A DNA stretch of 55,880 bases from Gammaproteobacteria bacterium (GTDB taxonomy: Bacteria; Pseudomonadota; Gammaproteobacteria; Acidiferrobacterales; SPGG2): NCBI GenBank assembly GCA_029861845.1, contig JAOTYM010000012.1, positions 1-55,880 of the forward strand, written 5' to 3'. The first letter of the stretch is position 1. The number at the start of each line of letters is the position of its first letter. The notes under the pieces are model-generated. The model was not told where the DNA came from. It saw nothing but the letters and a program-made list of their open reading frames with translations, and did no database searches. Positions 42,321 through 50,424 of this stretch are shown in pieces. The position numbers were made by a program, and so were the translations under genes.

Positions 42321-42791
42321 CTACGCGGTCTGGCGAATTACGGTTTCGACCTGTGTCTTGACCGAGTTAGCGATAAAGCACTTTTCGTGGGCTTCATGAT
42401 GCATGTTCTCTAACTCGCCGCGCGTCGGCTCAGAGTTTCCCGAAAACTTGATCTGCGGTCGCAGGGTAACCCTGGTTATCGCCAGTTTAGAATCGGCATC
42501 TTTTTCCAAGGTCCCAACCGCGCTGTCTATATAACTATCGACCACGAACTTTCGCTTGGCAGCGATTGCGAGAAACCAAAGCATGTGGCAGCTGGACAGT
42601 GACGCCACAAACGCCTCTTCGGGGTCGACATTTGCTGCCACCGACATCGGCACCGGCACGACATGAGGCGACGATGATGCCGGAACCTCAACACCACCAT
42701 CGAATGTCCAAGTATGGCCGCGACTGTATTTGTTGCTGAGAAAGTCTTGACCATCACGTTGCCACTCGATCATAGCCGTATATTCCGACAT
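42321..42791 (-). CDS. OsmC/Ohr family peroxiredoxin-like protein
   Basis: 156 residues. The two redox cysteines are visible in FVASLSSCHMLWFLAIAAKR and HEAHEKCFIANSVKTQVETV, the spacing expected for OsmC-type proteins. TWTFDGGVEVPASSSPHVVP and VDPEEAFVASL are conserved. It reduces organic hydroperoxides with a thiol partner. It lies 18 bases after the FAD oxidoreductase gene on the same strand, so may protect against the H2O2 or peroxide formed by it. Confidence 0.9.
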   Translation of the reverse strand: MSEYTAMIEWQRDGQDFLSNKYSRGHTWTFDGGVEVPASSSPHVVPVPMSVAANVDPEEAFVASLSSCHMLWFLAIAAKRKFVVDSYIDSAVGTLEKDADSKLAITRVTLRPQIKFSGNSEPTRGELENMHHEAHEKCFIANSVKTQVETVIRQTA

Positions 42792-42809
42792 GGCCGTACC
42801 TCCAGGAAA

Positions 42810-44114
42810 TTAACCGAGTACTGAAAAACTACTCTCTTCGTTGATCTGCCGACGCCGACAATAGAAACCGATATCTACATTTCGATCGACGTGTTTCAGG
42901 TGAAATTGGACCGGATCGGTATCGTGGTCACGTGCTGCCTCACAAGCCTCGATTAGCTCGCACATCATGGCCCCTACCACCGGGGCATTCTTAAATTGAT
43001 TGCCGCTGGTGCCCACTGCCATGTAGAAGCCATCTAAATCTGACTTATCATAAATCGGTATCCAGTCGTCGGAGACATCATAGAGATCGACCACGCCTTT
43101 CATTTGACTTGGGATGCCCAAAGTTGGAATGCGTTGAGCAACACGGTAGGCTTGTGTACGCCACTGCTCAGTAAAGTTCCTGTTGTAATCGTCAGGGTCT
43201 ACCCACTCACGCTCATCACACTCAGGGTCCTCGCTGCCGATCAATATGTGGTTCCCTAGCTCTGGCCGGCAGTAGCAAGCAATATCTCCATCCGAAGTTA
43301 CTAATCCATCGCGTTCGAAGTCGAATCCAGGTGGGGAAGGCACGTGTACCACCTCTTGGCGCAGCGCCCGAGTCTTTATATTCATACCCTCTTCCACGCC
43401 CGCCATACGATTGATCTTGTATGAGTGCGGACCAGCGATGTTGACGACTACTGGTGAGTCAATGGTGTCATCCGATTTTAGGGTCACACCGCAGGTGCGG
43501 CCGTTGCTCCGTCGAATCTCTGTGACTTCACGATTGAATAAGAAGGTAGCGCCTTGCGCTTCGGCGGCACGCTGTACATTGTGTGTCGCGAGCTGCGGAT
43601 CACTGATATAGCCCGCACACGGGAAGAATACGGCACCCGTCAATTCTTCGTCACTTGGTTTGCCGAAGTCGGGATCATCCAGATGCTTGGCGGGGCCAAA
43701 GCAATGCAAGTCGTAAATAGGCAGGCGTTGCTTGACCTGTTTCGGCGTCATGTCGTGCCATGGAATACCAAGCGCGTCCATGTGTCCACAAATAGGCTTT
43801 AAATAGTTATTGAGTTCGGTCTTCATGACCATCGCGCCGGTCTTGTAGAACTCGGCTAGACCGCGCTCATCTTCAACGCCTATATAGTTGGCCCAATCTT
43901 CCCAATAGAAAAAACCCTCATAGGCCATGGCGGCGCCATCCAACGTCGAGTAGTGAGTGCGGATGATCGCGCACGATGCGCCGGTAGATCCGTAACCTGC
44001 CGCCGGCAACTTATCGATATTGAGCGTGCGCCAACCCTTACGGGACAGCTCATAAGCTGTACAGGCGCCGATAATACCGGCACCTATTATCACTGCATCA
44101 TACTTGTCGGCCAT
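42810..44114 (-). CDS. FAD-dependent oxidoreductase, sarcosine-oxidase beta / DAO type
   Basis: 434 residues. It has YDAVIIGAGIIGACTAYELS (dinucleotide-binding motif), GYGSTGASCAIIRTHYST (flavin loop with the Ser/Thr-rich segment), VVVNIAGPHSYKINRMAGVE and MAVGTSGNQFKNAPVVGAMM near the C-terminus. Members oxidise secondary or primary amines of amino acids (sarcosine, dimethylglycine, proline-like). The substrate is unknown. It is followed by OsmC. A link to the trimethylamine-dehydrogenase-like gene (demethylation of methylated amines) is possible but the two are 25 kb apart. Confidence 0.88.
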   Translation of the reverse strand: MADKYDAVIIGAGIIGACTAYELSRKGWRTLNIDKLPAAGYGSTGASCAIIRTHYSTLDGAAMAYEGFFYWEDWANYIGVEDERGLAEFYKTGAMVMKTELNNYLKPICGHMDALGIPWHDMTPKQVKQRLPIYDLHCFGPAKHLDDPDFGKPSDEELTGAVFFPCAGYISDPQLATHNVQRAAEAQGATFLFNREVTEIRRSNGRTCGVTLKSDDTIDSPVVVNIAGPHSYKINRMAGVEEGMNIKTRALRQEVVHVPSPPGFDFERDGLVTSDGDIACYCRPELGNHILIGSEDPECDEREWVDPDDYNRNFTEQWRTQAYRVAQRIPTLGIPSQMKGVVDLYDVSDDWIPIYDKSDLDGFYMAVGTSGNQFKNAPVVGAMMCELIEACEAARDHDTDPVQFHLKHVDRNVDIGFYCRRRQINEESSFSVLG

Positions 44115-44437
44115 GTCTACTCCCCCTGCTCCACGAGGCCATGCTGTCGTTACCGTCGTCGATATTGCGGATTATATAAGCACGCGGTCATAGACAGTGA
44201 AAGCTTTGTTCGATTCTGGGCAAACAACTCGGCATCGGCTTCTGCGATGCAAATGGTGGCAGCGGAAGCGGCGCATTGGCAAATGCACTTACTCAACCAA
44301 TCCCCTATGATCGCCCACCGGCGCGGGTGATTTGGTTATGTGGCCCCTGGTTGTGGTTCGCATCTATAATGATTTGTGCGATTTTGATCGGAGGTGAAGA
44401 TAGCGGTCCCAGTGCCACAATCTCGAATCCGTCTGTG

Positions 44438-44461
44438 CGCTGCCCAAGCAGCGGCTTTTTT
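44438..44461 (+). terminator. candidate intrinsic terminator in a 466-base gene-poor gap
   Basis: CGCTGC (44438-44443), loop CCAA, GCAGCG (44448-44453), then GC and six T (44456-44461). It is oriented for plus-strand transcription. The gap 44115-44580 holds no protein that can be recognised; a TTG-started 89-codon open frame at 44276-44545 has a hydrophobic stretch but runs through the hairpin and lacks family features. What transcript ends here is not known. Confidence 0.45.
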
Positions 44462-44580
44462 GTCCCTGTAGGCGCTTGCTCAGGTAGTATTTCGCTGACG
44501 GAGCTGAAACGTATAGGGCTCACTGCCGACTTCCGGTTTCTCTAGACTCGCTGCTGTGAATGGCCTCGAAAACTACTTGA

Positions 44581-45441
44581 TTAGCTTTCCGCGGTGTCTG
44601 TTGCGATGGCGCGAAGGTGCTTGAGCGCCTGGGTCAGCACATCTGCATCCTTTGGATTTGCGGTATAAACGACGTAGGCCGGTCGGCGTACCGTTTCGGC
44701 GCCGCTAACCAGGTGCAGTTCGCCTTGCTTTAGAAGTGGCTCAACCATTCGCAATGGAAAATACCCAGAACCGCCGTTTGCCAAGATGTAGTGCAGCCCG
44801 AGACTGCCAAGCCCCACCGAAACCGCTGGGGCATCCATGTCTGGGAACATTTCGCCATGTTGGGCGCGAAACACGTAGCCCCAATCTACGAACACATAGT
44901 CCTCGACCCACCCCGCCGTCACATCGCGTTCGTCGTTCGACACCAACACCAGCGTTTCTTCGAACAGATCCTCAATCACAAGGCCGGGGGTCTGGCGCGG
45001 TTCATACATCACACCGATATCGAGCAGGCCATCCGATAACTGCCTCATGAGGCTGTTGGAATAATCGGCCTCCACGCGCAATGCGACCGTCGGTAGTTGG
45101 CGTCGCATCATGGGGATCCACTTAAGTATCAAGCGCTCCCACAGACTCACCTGCGCCCCCAAGGCAAGAACGGTACGAAATCCCTCCGGTAGCATAATTT
45201 GCTGGTGCGCCTGCTGCCACAGACGCTCGAGCCCGATTGCGTAACGACGAAAGTGCTGGCCGGCCGAAGTGAGCTCCACCCCCGAGTGACTGCGCGTGAA
45301 CAACGGCCGACCGAACTGCTGTTCCATGGTCTTTACGCGGGCGCTAACGGTGGACTGCGTCACATTCAGATTCTTGGCGGCGAGGTTGAAATTGCCACAA
45401 CCCGCGATCTCCAAAAACGTCCGTATATGCTCGATTTTCAT
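44581..45441 (-). CDS. LysR-type transcriptional regulator
   Basis: 286 residues. The winged helix-turn-helix is at residues 1-60, MKIEHIRTFLEIAGCGNFNL followed by AAKNLNVTQSTVSARVKTME and QQFGRPLFTRSHSGVELTSA. The rest is the periplasmic-binding-like effector domain (about 90-280). It is divergent from the EamA gene at 45539 with a perfect dyad in between, so it very probably controls that transporter. The inducer is unknown. Confidence 0.92.
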   Translation of the reverse strand: MKIEHIRTFLEIAGCGNFNLAAKNLNVTQSTVSARVKTMEQQFGRPLFTRSHSGVELTSAGQHFRRYAIGLERLWQQAHQQIMLPEGFRTVLALGAQVSLWERLILKWIPMMRRQLPTVALRVEADYSNSLMRQLSDGLLDIGVMYEPRQTPGLVIEDLFEETLVLVSNDERDVTAGWVEDYVFVDWGYVFRAQHGEMFPDMDAPAVSVGLGSLGLHYILANGGSGYFPLRMVEPLLKQGELHLVSGAETVRRPAYVVYTANPKDADVLTQALKHLRAIATDTAES

Positions 45442-45461
45442 CGCCTTGCGCGACCCTCAGG

Positions 45462-45480
45462 CTATCGACTTTTTCGATAG
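45462..45480. promoter_or_regulatory. perfect dyad, candidate LysR operator
   Basis: CTATCGA (45462-45468), five bases (CTTTT), TCGATAG (45474-45480). The arms are exact complements and contain the ATCGA...TCGAT form with T-N11-A spacing that fits LysR boxes. It lies 21 bases upstream of the LysR start and 59 bases before the EamA ATG at 45539, in the 97-base divergent gap. Confidence 0.65.
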
Positions 45481-45538
45481 TCTGGCCCATAAAAAGTCAC
45501 TTTTCAAATAACCAATCGCTTACCACACTTAAGGCAGG

Positions 45539-46564
45539 ATGGCCTACCAAGACACTACCCAACGGAATCGGCCGGCGGCGGGCATTTCTATCATCGTCTT
45601 TGGTTTGTTCATGTTCTCTTTCCAGGACATCATCATCAAGGCTTTCAGTGATCAGTATTCAGTACTGCAGATTGCGTTTATACGCTGCACCGTCGCACTG
45701 ATACCGATTTTGATCGCTGTCTTCATCACCGCCGGTGCCCGCGGGCTTGTTGCGCATGAGCCGCGATTATTGTTGCTGAGGGGGCTATTCGGGTTTCTGT
45801 CCTACATGGGCTATTACCTGGCGATTGCCGCACTGCCATTAGCGGAGGTAGTGACCATTGTATTCTCGGCGCCGATCTTCATCACTCTGCTGTCGGTTCT
45901 GCTGCTCAGGGAGAAGGTCGGCGCTAAAAGATGGTCGGCAATCTTAGTGGGGTTCTTGGGAGTGGTAGTCGTCGTTGGTCCCAGTGGTCAGATCGCCGAT
46001 CTCGCGGTAATTCTGGCACTGCTCGCAACGCTTACTTACGCGCTAATGAGCATTGTAACCCGGTACGTCGGCGGATCTGATACGCCATGGACGATGTCGT
46101 TGTACTCGGTGGTGGTATTCATTCTTGGTAGCGTTGTTGCCAGTCTATTGGTCGCGGTTTTCGAACCCGCCCTCAATACTGAAAGTCCTTCTTTGCAATT
46201 CCTGCTTCGTCCATGGGTGGTACCTGCCGCAACCGACTTGCTACTCATGATAGTTATCGGTCTGAACTGGGCCGTCGGCAGTTATTGTCTCGCCAAGGCC
46301 TACGCGGTGGCGCCGGTGAGTGTGGTCGCCCCCTTCGAATATACCTACATCATTTGGGCTGTACTGTTCGGGTTCTTGATCTGGTCGGAAGTGCCCGCGG
46401 TCACAACCTTTATTGGTCTGGCGCTCCTAATTAGTAGCAGTCTATATATCCTGCGAAGAGAGCTTCGCACGCGGGGTCAGCGTATAGAGCGTGAATTCGC
46501 GCCGCGGCCGGTTAATTACGCACGCCAAGCCGATGATCCGCCGGTGACGGCGGCCGGCGGTTAG
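45539..46564 (+). CDS. EamA/DMT-family transporter, probable LysR target
   Basis: 341 residues, ten-helix fold. ISIIVFGLFMFSFQDIIIKA, SVLQIAFIRCTVALIPILIA and LSYMGYYLAIAALPLAEVVT form the first repeat; the second has NWAVGSYCLAKAYAVAPVSV followed by VAPFEYTYIIWAVLFGFLIW. The C-terminal tail is longer than usual and basic. AAGG lies just before the ATG. Control by the divergent LysR regulator is inferred from the shared 97-base gap and dyad. Confidence 0.88.
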   Translation: MAYQDTTQRNRPAAGISIIVFGLFMFSFQDIIIKAFSDQYSVLQIAFIRCTVALIPILIAVFITAGARGLVAHEPRLLLLRGLFGFLSYMGYYLAIAALPLAEVVTIVFSAPIFITLLSVLLLREKVGAKRWSAILVGFLGVVVVVGPSGQIADLAVILALLATLTYALMSIVTRYVGGSDTPWTMSLYSVVVFILGSVVASLLVAVFEPALNTESPSLQFLLRPWVVPAATDLLLMIVIGLNWAVGSYCLAKAYAVAPVSVVAPFEYTYIIWAVLFGFLIWSEVPAVTTFIGLALLISSSLYILRRELRTRGQRIEREFAPRPVNYARQADDPPVTAAGG

Positions 46565-46573
46565 TGTCCTATA

Positions 46574-47176
46574 TTAGTGGTCTAGTGGCCGTAACGTCCG
46601 CTCCGTGGGAACTAGCAGTTGGGCGGTGTCGGCCTTTTCTAGAACCCCACTGATCCGTGTGATCGGCTCTGAGTCATGGAAACGCCCAAATTCTGATTCC
46701 ATGCCTTGTGGTGTGAGCCAGCGTTTATAGATCTGCAGATCCTGTGCGCCACTTTCCGTTACTCGCATTACATAGACCGTAAGCGTATCACCGGCGGTTC
46801 TCGCCCATACAAAAGGATTGCCTTTGAGCGGATTCATCGGCACCGCGTGGCCCAACAGATCCCGACGCATCGCCGATTTAAAGATATTCTTGCGGCTTGT
46901 ACGTATAAGGGTAATCGATAATCCCTTGCGCACGCTACGACCGTCGGCCTTCGATATCTCCGTCTCCCAATCAACGACAAACCCTTTCTTGGCAGGTTTG
47001 ATTACTACACTGATGTTCCTTTTCGAGACTTCGCCCTCGAGGATCGACGTAGACTCACCCTGATAGCTACCGAAAAAGCGCTCAAAAAATGCCCCCGCAT
47101 GTGCGACGGGATGAATCAGTGCGAGTACTAACCCGGAAATTATGAGTCGAATTGCAGGTCGTAAGGAAATGGATGC
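46574..47176 (-). CDS. hypothetical secreted protein, apparent start codon lost by a single-base deletion
   Basis: The frame is open from 47188 to the stop at 46574, but the first ordinary start (GTG) is only at 46933. Upstream of it the same frame encodes a good signal peptide, ASISLRPAIRLIISGLVLAL followed by IHPVAHA, and a mature part beginning GAFFERFFGSYQGE. An out-of-frame ATG overlaps the needed position: ATGCATCC would become ATG GCA TCC with one extra G, giving a 200-residue protein. Mature features are an EGEVSKRNISVVIKPAKKGF region and a C-terminal LVPTERTLRPL. No family was recognised. It is convergent with the DMT gene (nine bases between stops). Confidence 0.6.
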   Translation of the reverse strand, partial: ASISLRPAIRLIISGLVLALIHPVAHAGAFFERFFGSYQGESTSILEGEVSKRNISVVIKPAKKGFVVDWETEISKADGRSVRKGLSITLIRTSRKNIFKSAMRRDLLGHAVPMNPLKGNPFVWARTAGDTLTVYVMRVTESGAQDLQIYKRWLTPQGMESEFGRFHDSEPITRISGVLEKADTAQLLVPTERTLRPLDH

Positions 47177-47452
47177 ATTTTCGTTTGTTTAATTAGCCCG
47201 GTTTTGGCGCGCGTAGTTTCTTTAGACCGTCTAACAAGCTTGGCGCTTTCACGCCCGGCGCCAGGCACCATTGGCAAGGAAGACGCCTGCACTACCCAGG
47301 GAGCCCGGACTTCGGACTTGAACTGTTACGGGTGTGCCCGAGCCTTTAGCGCGGGACTGCCGATGCTCACTCGTTGGAGTCATAAACATCTCAGACCCCA
47401 TTTCTTCGAACTATACTGGTATAAACAGTAATTTCATCGGGAGAATTAGACG

Positions 47453-47647
47453 ATGAATGGCGTAGTTCGAATGTTGCAGTGGGCGTCTGTCTTTCTACTT
47501 TGTGCATGTACGAGTGGAAATGAAGCGCCGGAAGAACATATATGGAAAGACCAAACCGAGGTCTTAGATCAGGTCAGACAGGTTGAGCAAGTGTTGCAAC
47601 AGGCCAACACCAAAAAACGGTCGGAATTAGAGCGGCAAACCGACTAG
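47453..47647 (+). CDS. small lipoprotein (64 residues)
   Basis: The signal MNGVVRMLQWASVFLLCACT contains a lipobox-like FLLCAC with Cys at residue 19 and a preceding Cys at 17. The mature part is short, acidic and helical (WKDQTEVLDQVRQVEQVLQQ), like a coiled coil. GGGAGAA lies 7-10 bases before the ATG. No family was recognised. It is followed by an inverted repeat at 47728-47766. The 276-base stretch before it (47177-47452) shows nothing else. Confidence 0.7.
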   Translation: MNGVVRMLQWASVFLLCACTSGNEAPEEHIWKDQTEVLDQVRQVEQVLQQANTKKRSELERQTD

Positions 47648-47727
47648 ACAGCCCTGCTGCCTTCTGTCCGTCGAAAGGGATCTTCCGATCCTCGGCGGTT
47701 AGAAGGCCGCCTCACAAGTTGTGCTTT

Positions 47728-47766
47728 GAGGTGCTCGACGAGTTACCTGTACTCGCCGAGCATCTC
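47728..47766. repeat. 16-bp imperfect inverted repeat between convergent genes
   Basis: The arms, 47728-47743 (GAGGTGCTCGACGAGT) and 47751-47766 (ACTCGCCGAGCATCTC), pair over 16 positions with two mismatched pairs and a 7-base loop. The repeat lies between the lipoprotein gene (plus) and the H1-like gene (minus), where a shared transcription stop would be expected. No T-run follows on either strand, so it may be a factor-assisted stop. Confidence 0.5.
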
Positions 47767-47776
47767 GATTGCTGCC

Positions 47777-47998
47777 TTACTTCTTCCTCTTTGCTGCCTT
47801 CTTGCGGCCCCGTGTCGCTTTCGCTTTCATGGCCTTAATTACTCTGGCAACCTTGGCCTTGGTACGCTTAGCATCCTTGGTTGCTCTGAGCTTGATTCTC
47901 TTAGCTTCCTTGTTTGCTCGCGCTATGATCTTCTTGGCCATGGTCTCGGCTCTTTTCTGCGCCAGTGACTTCTTTGCCTTCTTCCTTTTCTTTGCCAT
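47777..47998 (-). CDS. histone-H1-like Lys/Ala/Arg-rich nucleoid protein
   Basis: 73 residues, built almost only of Lys, Ala, Arg and a few hydrophobic residues: MAKKRKKAKKSLAQKRAETM, then AKKIIARANKEAKR, KLRATKDAKRTKAK and a tail ATRGRKKAAKRKK. This resembles bacterial H1-like proteins (AlgP/HctB-like low-complexity tails) that bind DNA nonspecifically or bind RNA. The ATG at 47998 has AGGAG ten bases upstream; the frame runs six residues further upstream without support. Its leader contains two tandem intrinsic terminators and a promoter-like site. The actual partner nucleic acid is unknown. Confidence 0.72.
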   Translation of the reverse strand: MAKKRKKAKKSLAQKRAETMAKKIIARANKEAKRIKLRATKDAKRTKAKVARVIKAMKAKATRGRKKAAKRKK

Positions 47999-48037
47999 TA
48001 CGATACTCCTTCGCATTGCGGTTAGAGGCTAAACAAT

Positions 48038-48058
48038 AAAAAAGGGGCTAATAGCCCC
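48038..48058 (-). terminator. intrinsic terminator 2 (minus strand)
   Basis: On the minus strand the stem GGGGCTA/TAGCCCC (48044-48050 with 48052-48058) is followed by six T (48038-48043). It lies 40 bases before the H1-like ATG, between that gene and its promoter-like site, and so reads as an attenuator or the end of a small RNA. Confidence 0.7.
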
Positions 48059-48075
48059 TAGGTACTGCTACCAAC

Positions 48076-48100
48076 AAAAAAGACAGTCATAGACCGTCTT
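48076..48100 (-). terminator. intrinsic terminator 1 (minus strand)
   Basis: On the minus strand AGAC-A-GTC (48081-48088) pairs with GAC-C-GTCT (48092-48099) around a three-base loop, and six T follow (48076-48081). It is a second hairpin 18 bases from the next one, giving a tandem pair in the same direction. Confidence 0.65.
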
Positions 48101-48104
48101 ATCA

Positions 48105-48376
48105 CTTACTCTAGTAGACACGAACATTTTGTCGAGAAACGCTTTTCTGCCGTCATTTTTCTGGTTTCATCTCCTGCAGCCAGTTTCACGCGGTATTAGT
48201 AACGAATTTTAATGACAATTCTGCAAATAGCAAATTATATCTCTATTATTCTTTATCCAAAAAAACAAGTCGCTGATCCGATCCCGATGGGATCAATCAT
48301 ATAAACTACCAAATCATGGAAACTCAATCATAAATTCCCTTCCTAAGAAATTACCTTAACCTCAAGTCACGTTAGC
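48105..48376 (-). promoter_or_regulatory. AT-rich leader with promoter-like site upstream of the H1-like gene
   Basis: On the minus strand TATAAT lies at 48234-48239, with a T-rich TTG-containing region about 17-18 bases before it, a plausible sigma-70 promoter. The 48017-48376 region is markedly AT-rich compared with its surroundings. A transcript from this site would reach the tandem terminators after about 130-190 bases, so it could be a small RNA gene or an attenuated mRNA leader. A short open frame of 16 codons after an AGGAG lies within it, too weak to call. Confidence 0.5.
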
Positions 48377-50035
48377 CTACACGCTACGAAAACGTGTTAC
48401 GCGCGCGAATAGGATCGCTACGAACGGCAGCGCGAGGCCGATCAGGACCTGCACGATGAGGAGATTACCGAGCTCACTGTAGTCTGCCGGCACTTGCACC
48501 GCATCGGTGACACGATCGCGGACCTCACGCGTGACGACGAAAATCTGATTCAAGTACTTGGTACCGAGCTGACTCAAAGAAAGCGCTAAATTCGTGAATG
48601 AGGCCATGACCGCGAAATAGGTGGCCTTTAGATTTGCAGGTGCCGAGTTCGCGATCCAAGCGAGCATTGGAATCATGGCGATCTGTCCAAGCGGTGACTC
48701 CAAAGCAGTATCGATTAAAGCGATAAATCGCGCGTTCACCACACCACCGGTCCTTGCCGCGGTCCATTCGTGCAGCCCGTAGTACATACCGACAATCGGC
48801 AACGCCAGCACAAAGGCGGCAATAGTGAGAGCCCCTATCACGTAGGCGATAGAACGCTCGGCCATGAAGCGGCGGAAGATAAACATGCCAGCAAGTGTAA
48901 GCGCACTTCCGACGAGCGAGAGCACAGACAGGAACTGCTGGTCAAACCGGAGCTCGTCGATCATCCACCAGGTAGCGCCGGGACCGGGGGTGGGAATGGC
49001 ACGAAAGACAAAGATTACGATCGCGGTGCCGACGAGTGTCGCACGCGCGTCGGGCTCAAGCTCGCGCGTGAGGCGTACAATCAGGAACACGACGATCGCC
49101 ATCGAACCAGCGAAGACGATCTCCTCGTTGTAGGGTAACCGGTTGAGGCCGACGGCGAGCGTGAAGATTACAAACAACAAGCTGCCGCCGAGGATCCACC
49201 AATTGGGTGCTGGACGGTCGGCGGGTTCGGCGACCATCGCCCGAACTTCCTTGCGAGTAAAGCCCTGTTGAAGCAGTCGGCGTTTATCGCGCGCCTTCAT
49301 CGCCCCAGCAAAGACCACGCCGCACACCGAGATCGCCGGAATCGCGAGCCCCGCCAGGTACACGTTGTGGTAGATCCGTGCGATCTCGTCCGGCGGTAGC
49401 CCCTGCACATCGCTGAAGACGTAGATGTTGATGATCGCCACGAAGACGCCGCCGCTTATGATGGCCACACGGCCAAGCGTCTGCATGGTGGTGTGCATAA
49501 GCTTGCGGGTTGCCGCATCAAACGGACGGCCGTTGGCGTCCACCCTCGGCACCGCCTCGACCGTCATGGCGTCGGCCACCGCATCCTGAATTACGTAGCC
49601 GATTGGTGCAAGCAGGAAGCTCACGATATACCAAGTCTCGGCCGGCATCATCGCAGTCATCGCCTCGCGGTCGCTGATAAGCGCCACCATGATGAGGAGG
49701 CTGGTGGTGATGACGCCGGCGCCGAGGTAGACCAGCCAGCTCTTCCAGCGCCAGACAAGATCCACAAGATGTCCTAGCGGCATCTTGAGTGCCCACGGAA
49801 TCCCGGCCCAGAAGAGCAGCGCCGCCAGTGACGCGGCGGAAAGGTTGAGGTAATCCTTGACGAAGAAGGTGCCGACGATGACGGTCAGGCCCTGGATCCC
49901 GGCCGCCATGTAAACCATCAGCGGCGGCAGATAGGAAAGCCGCAGCTCCCGGCCGAGCTCTAGAATGTTGCGATCGATTACATTGTAGAGGCGGTGAACC
50001 ACTGTTTTCCGGTGTCTGTGAGGGCTGCCACCCAT
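48377..50035 (-). CDS. BT1/folate-biopterin-type MFS transporter
   Basis: 552 residues, about twelve to fourteen hydrophobic segments. VYMAAGIQGLTVIVGTFFVK, then DYLNLSAASLAALLFWAGIP and WALKMPLGHLVDLVWRWKSW, fit the BT1 family motif (G..g..FflKDyL..sp.....i..iPW..K...G...D). In Leishmania-type homologues the substrates are folate or biopterin; bacterial members are mostly uncharacterised. Base composition appears clearly GC-richer than the surrounding genes. The start at 50035 is not strongly supported. The ABC exporter beyond it shares the GC-rich character. Confidence 0.72.
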   Translation of the reverse strand: MGGSPHRHRKTVVHRLYNVIDRNILELGRELRLSYLPPLMVYMAAGIQGLTVIVGTFFVKDYLNLSAASLAALLFWAGIPWALKMPLGHLVDLVWRWKSWLVYLGAGVITTSLLIMVALISDREAMTAMMPAETWYIVSFLLAPIGYVIQDAVADAMTVEAVPRVDANGRPFDAATRKLMHTTMQTLGRVAIISGGVFVAIINIYVFSDVQGLPPDEIARIYHNVYLAGLAIPAISVCGVVFAGAMKARDKRRLLQQGFTRKEVRAMVAEPADRPAPNWWILGGSLLFVIFTLAVGLNRLPYNEEIVFAGSMAIVVFLIVRLTRELEPDARATLVGTAIVIFVFRAIPTPGPGATWWMIDELRFDQQFLSVLSLVGSALTLAGMFIFRRFMAERSIAYVIGALTIAAFVLALPIVGMYYGLHEWTAARTGGVVNARFIALIDTALESPLGQIAMIPMLAWIANSAPANLKATYFAVMASFTNLALSLSQLGTKYLNQIFVVTREVRDRVTDAVQVPADYSELGNLLIVQVLIGLALPFVAILFARVTRFRSV

Positions 50036-50217
50036 TCACATACAGTCTGCTACAGTGGTTCCCCGTCTGTCCATGTCACACTGACGACACATCTACCATT
50101 GGCGGAAATAAGAGCACACGCAGAGCAATACATCAAAGAGTGTGGGGCTACCTTGGATGCGCTAAGGAAAACTCCTTTTGTAATCTGACGGATGGGCCCT
50201 AACGACGAGCAATAAAT

Positions 50218-50424
50218 CTACCGCTGCAAGAATCTCGCTAGGCGCACCATCGCGAGGGTGTCGAGCTTGCAGTATTCGGTAAGTGACTTAATAGGTTCTT
50301 GGCGTCGTTTGGGATCGGTTTCCTTGTCGATGATCTCTAGGTACGCCCTTCCCGCTGCCGTACCTTCCTAGACTTCGCCTAGTGCGCCGTAGTCTAAGTC
50401 GGGGGCAACGCATCTCAAAGATTC
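50218..50424 (-). pseudogene. remnant of a DUF2779 protein (C-terminal fragment)
   Basis: On the minus strand, from 50424 to the stop at 50218-50220, the frame reads ESLRCVAPDLDYGALGEV, a TAG (50368-50370), EGTAAGRAYLEIIDKETDPK and SLTEYCKLDTLAMVRLARFL. This matches the C-terminus of DUF2779 proteins (about 'vPDlsY...dG..A...l....YC.lDTlAMv.l...L'), an exonuclease-like family. Only the last ~70 residues remain and one nonsense codon interrupts them. Its 5' end is cut by the ABC exporter reading frame, whose stop lies at 50415 inside it. The remaining sequence 50036-50217 shows nothing. Confidence 0.68.

Noticed and set aside
44276..44545. TTG-started 89-codon frame with a hydrophobic stretch
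   Set aside because: It runs through the plus-strand terminator hairpin, has no ribosome-binding site and resembles no family.
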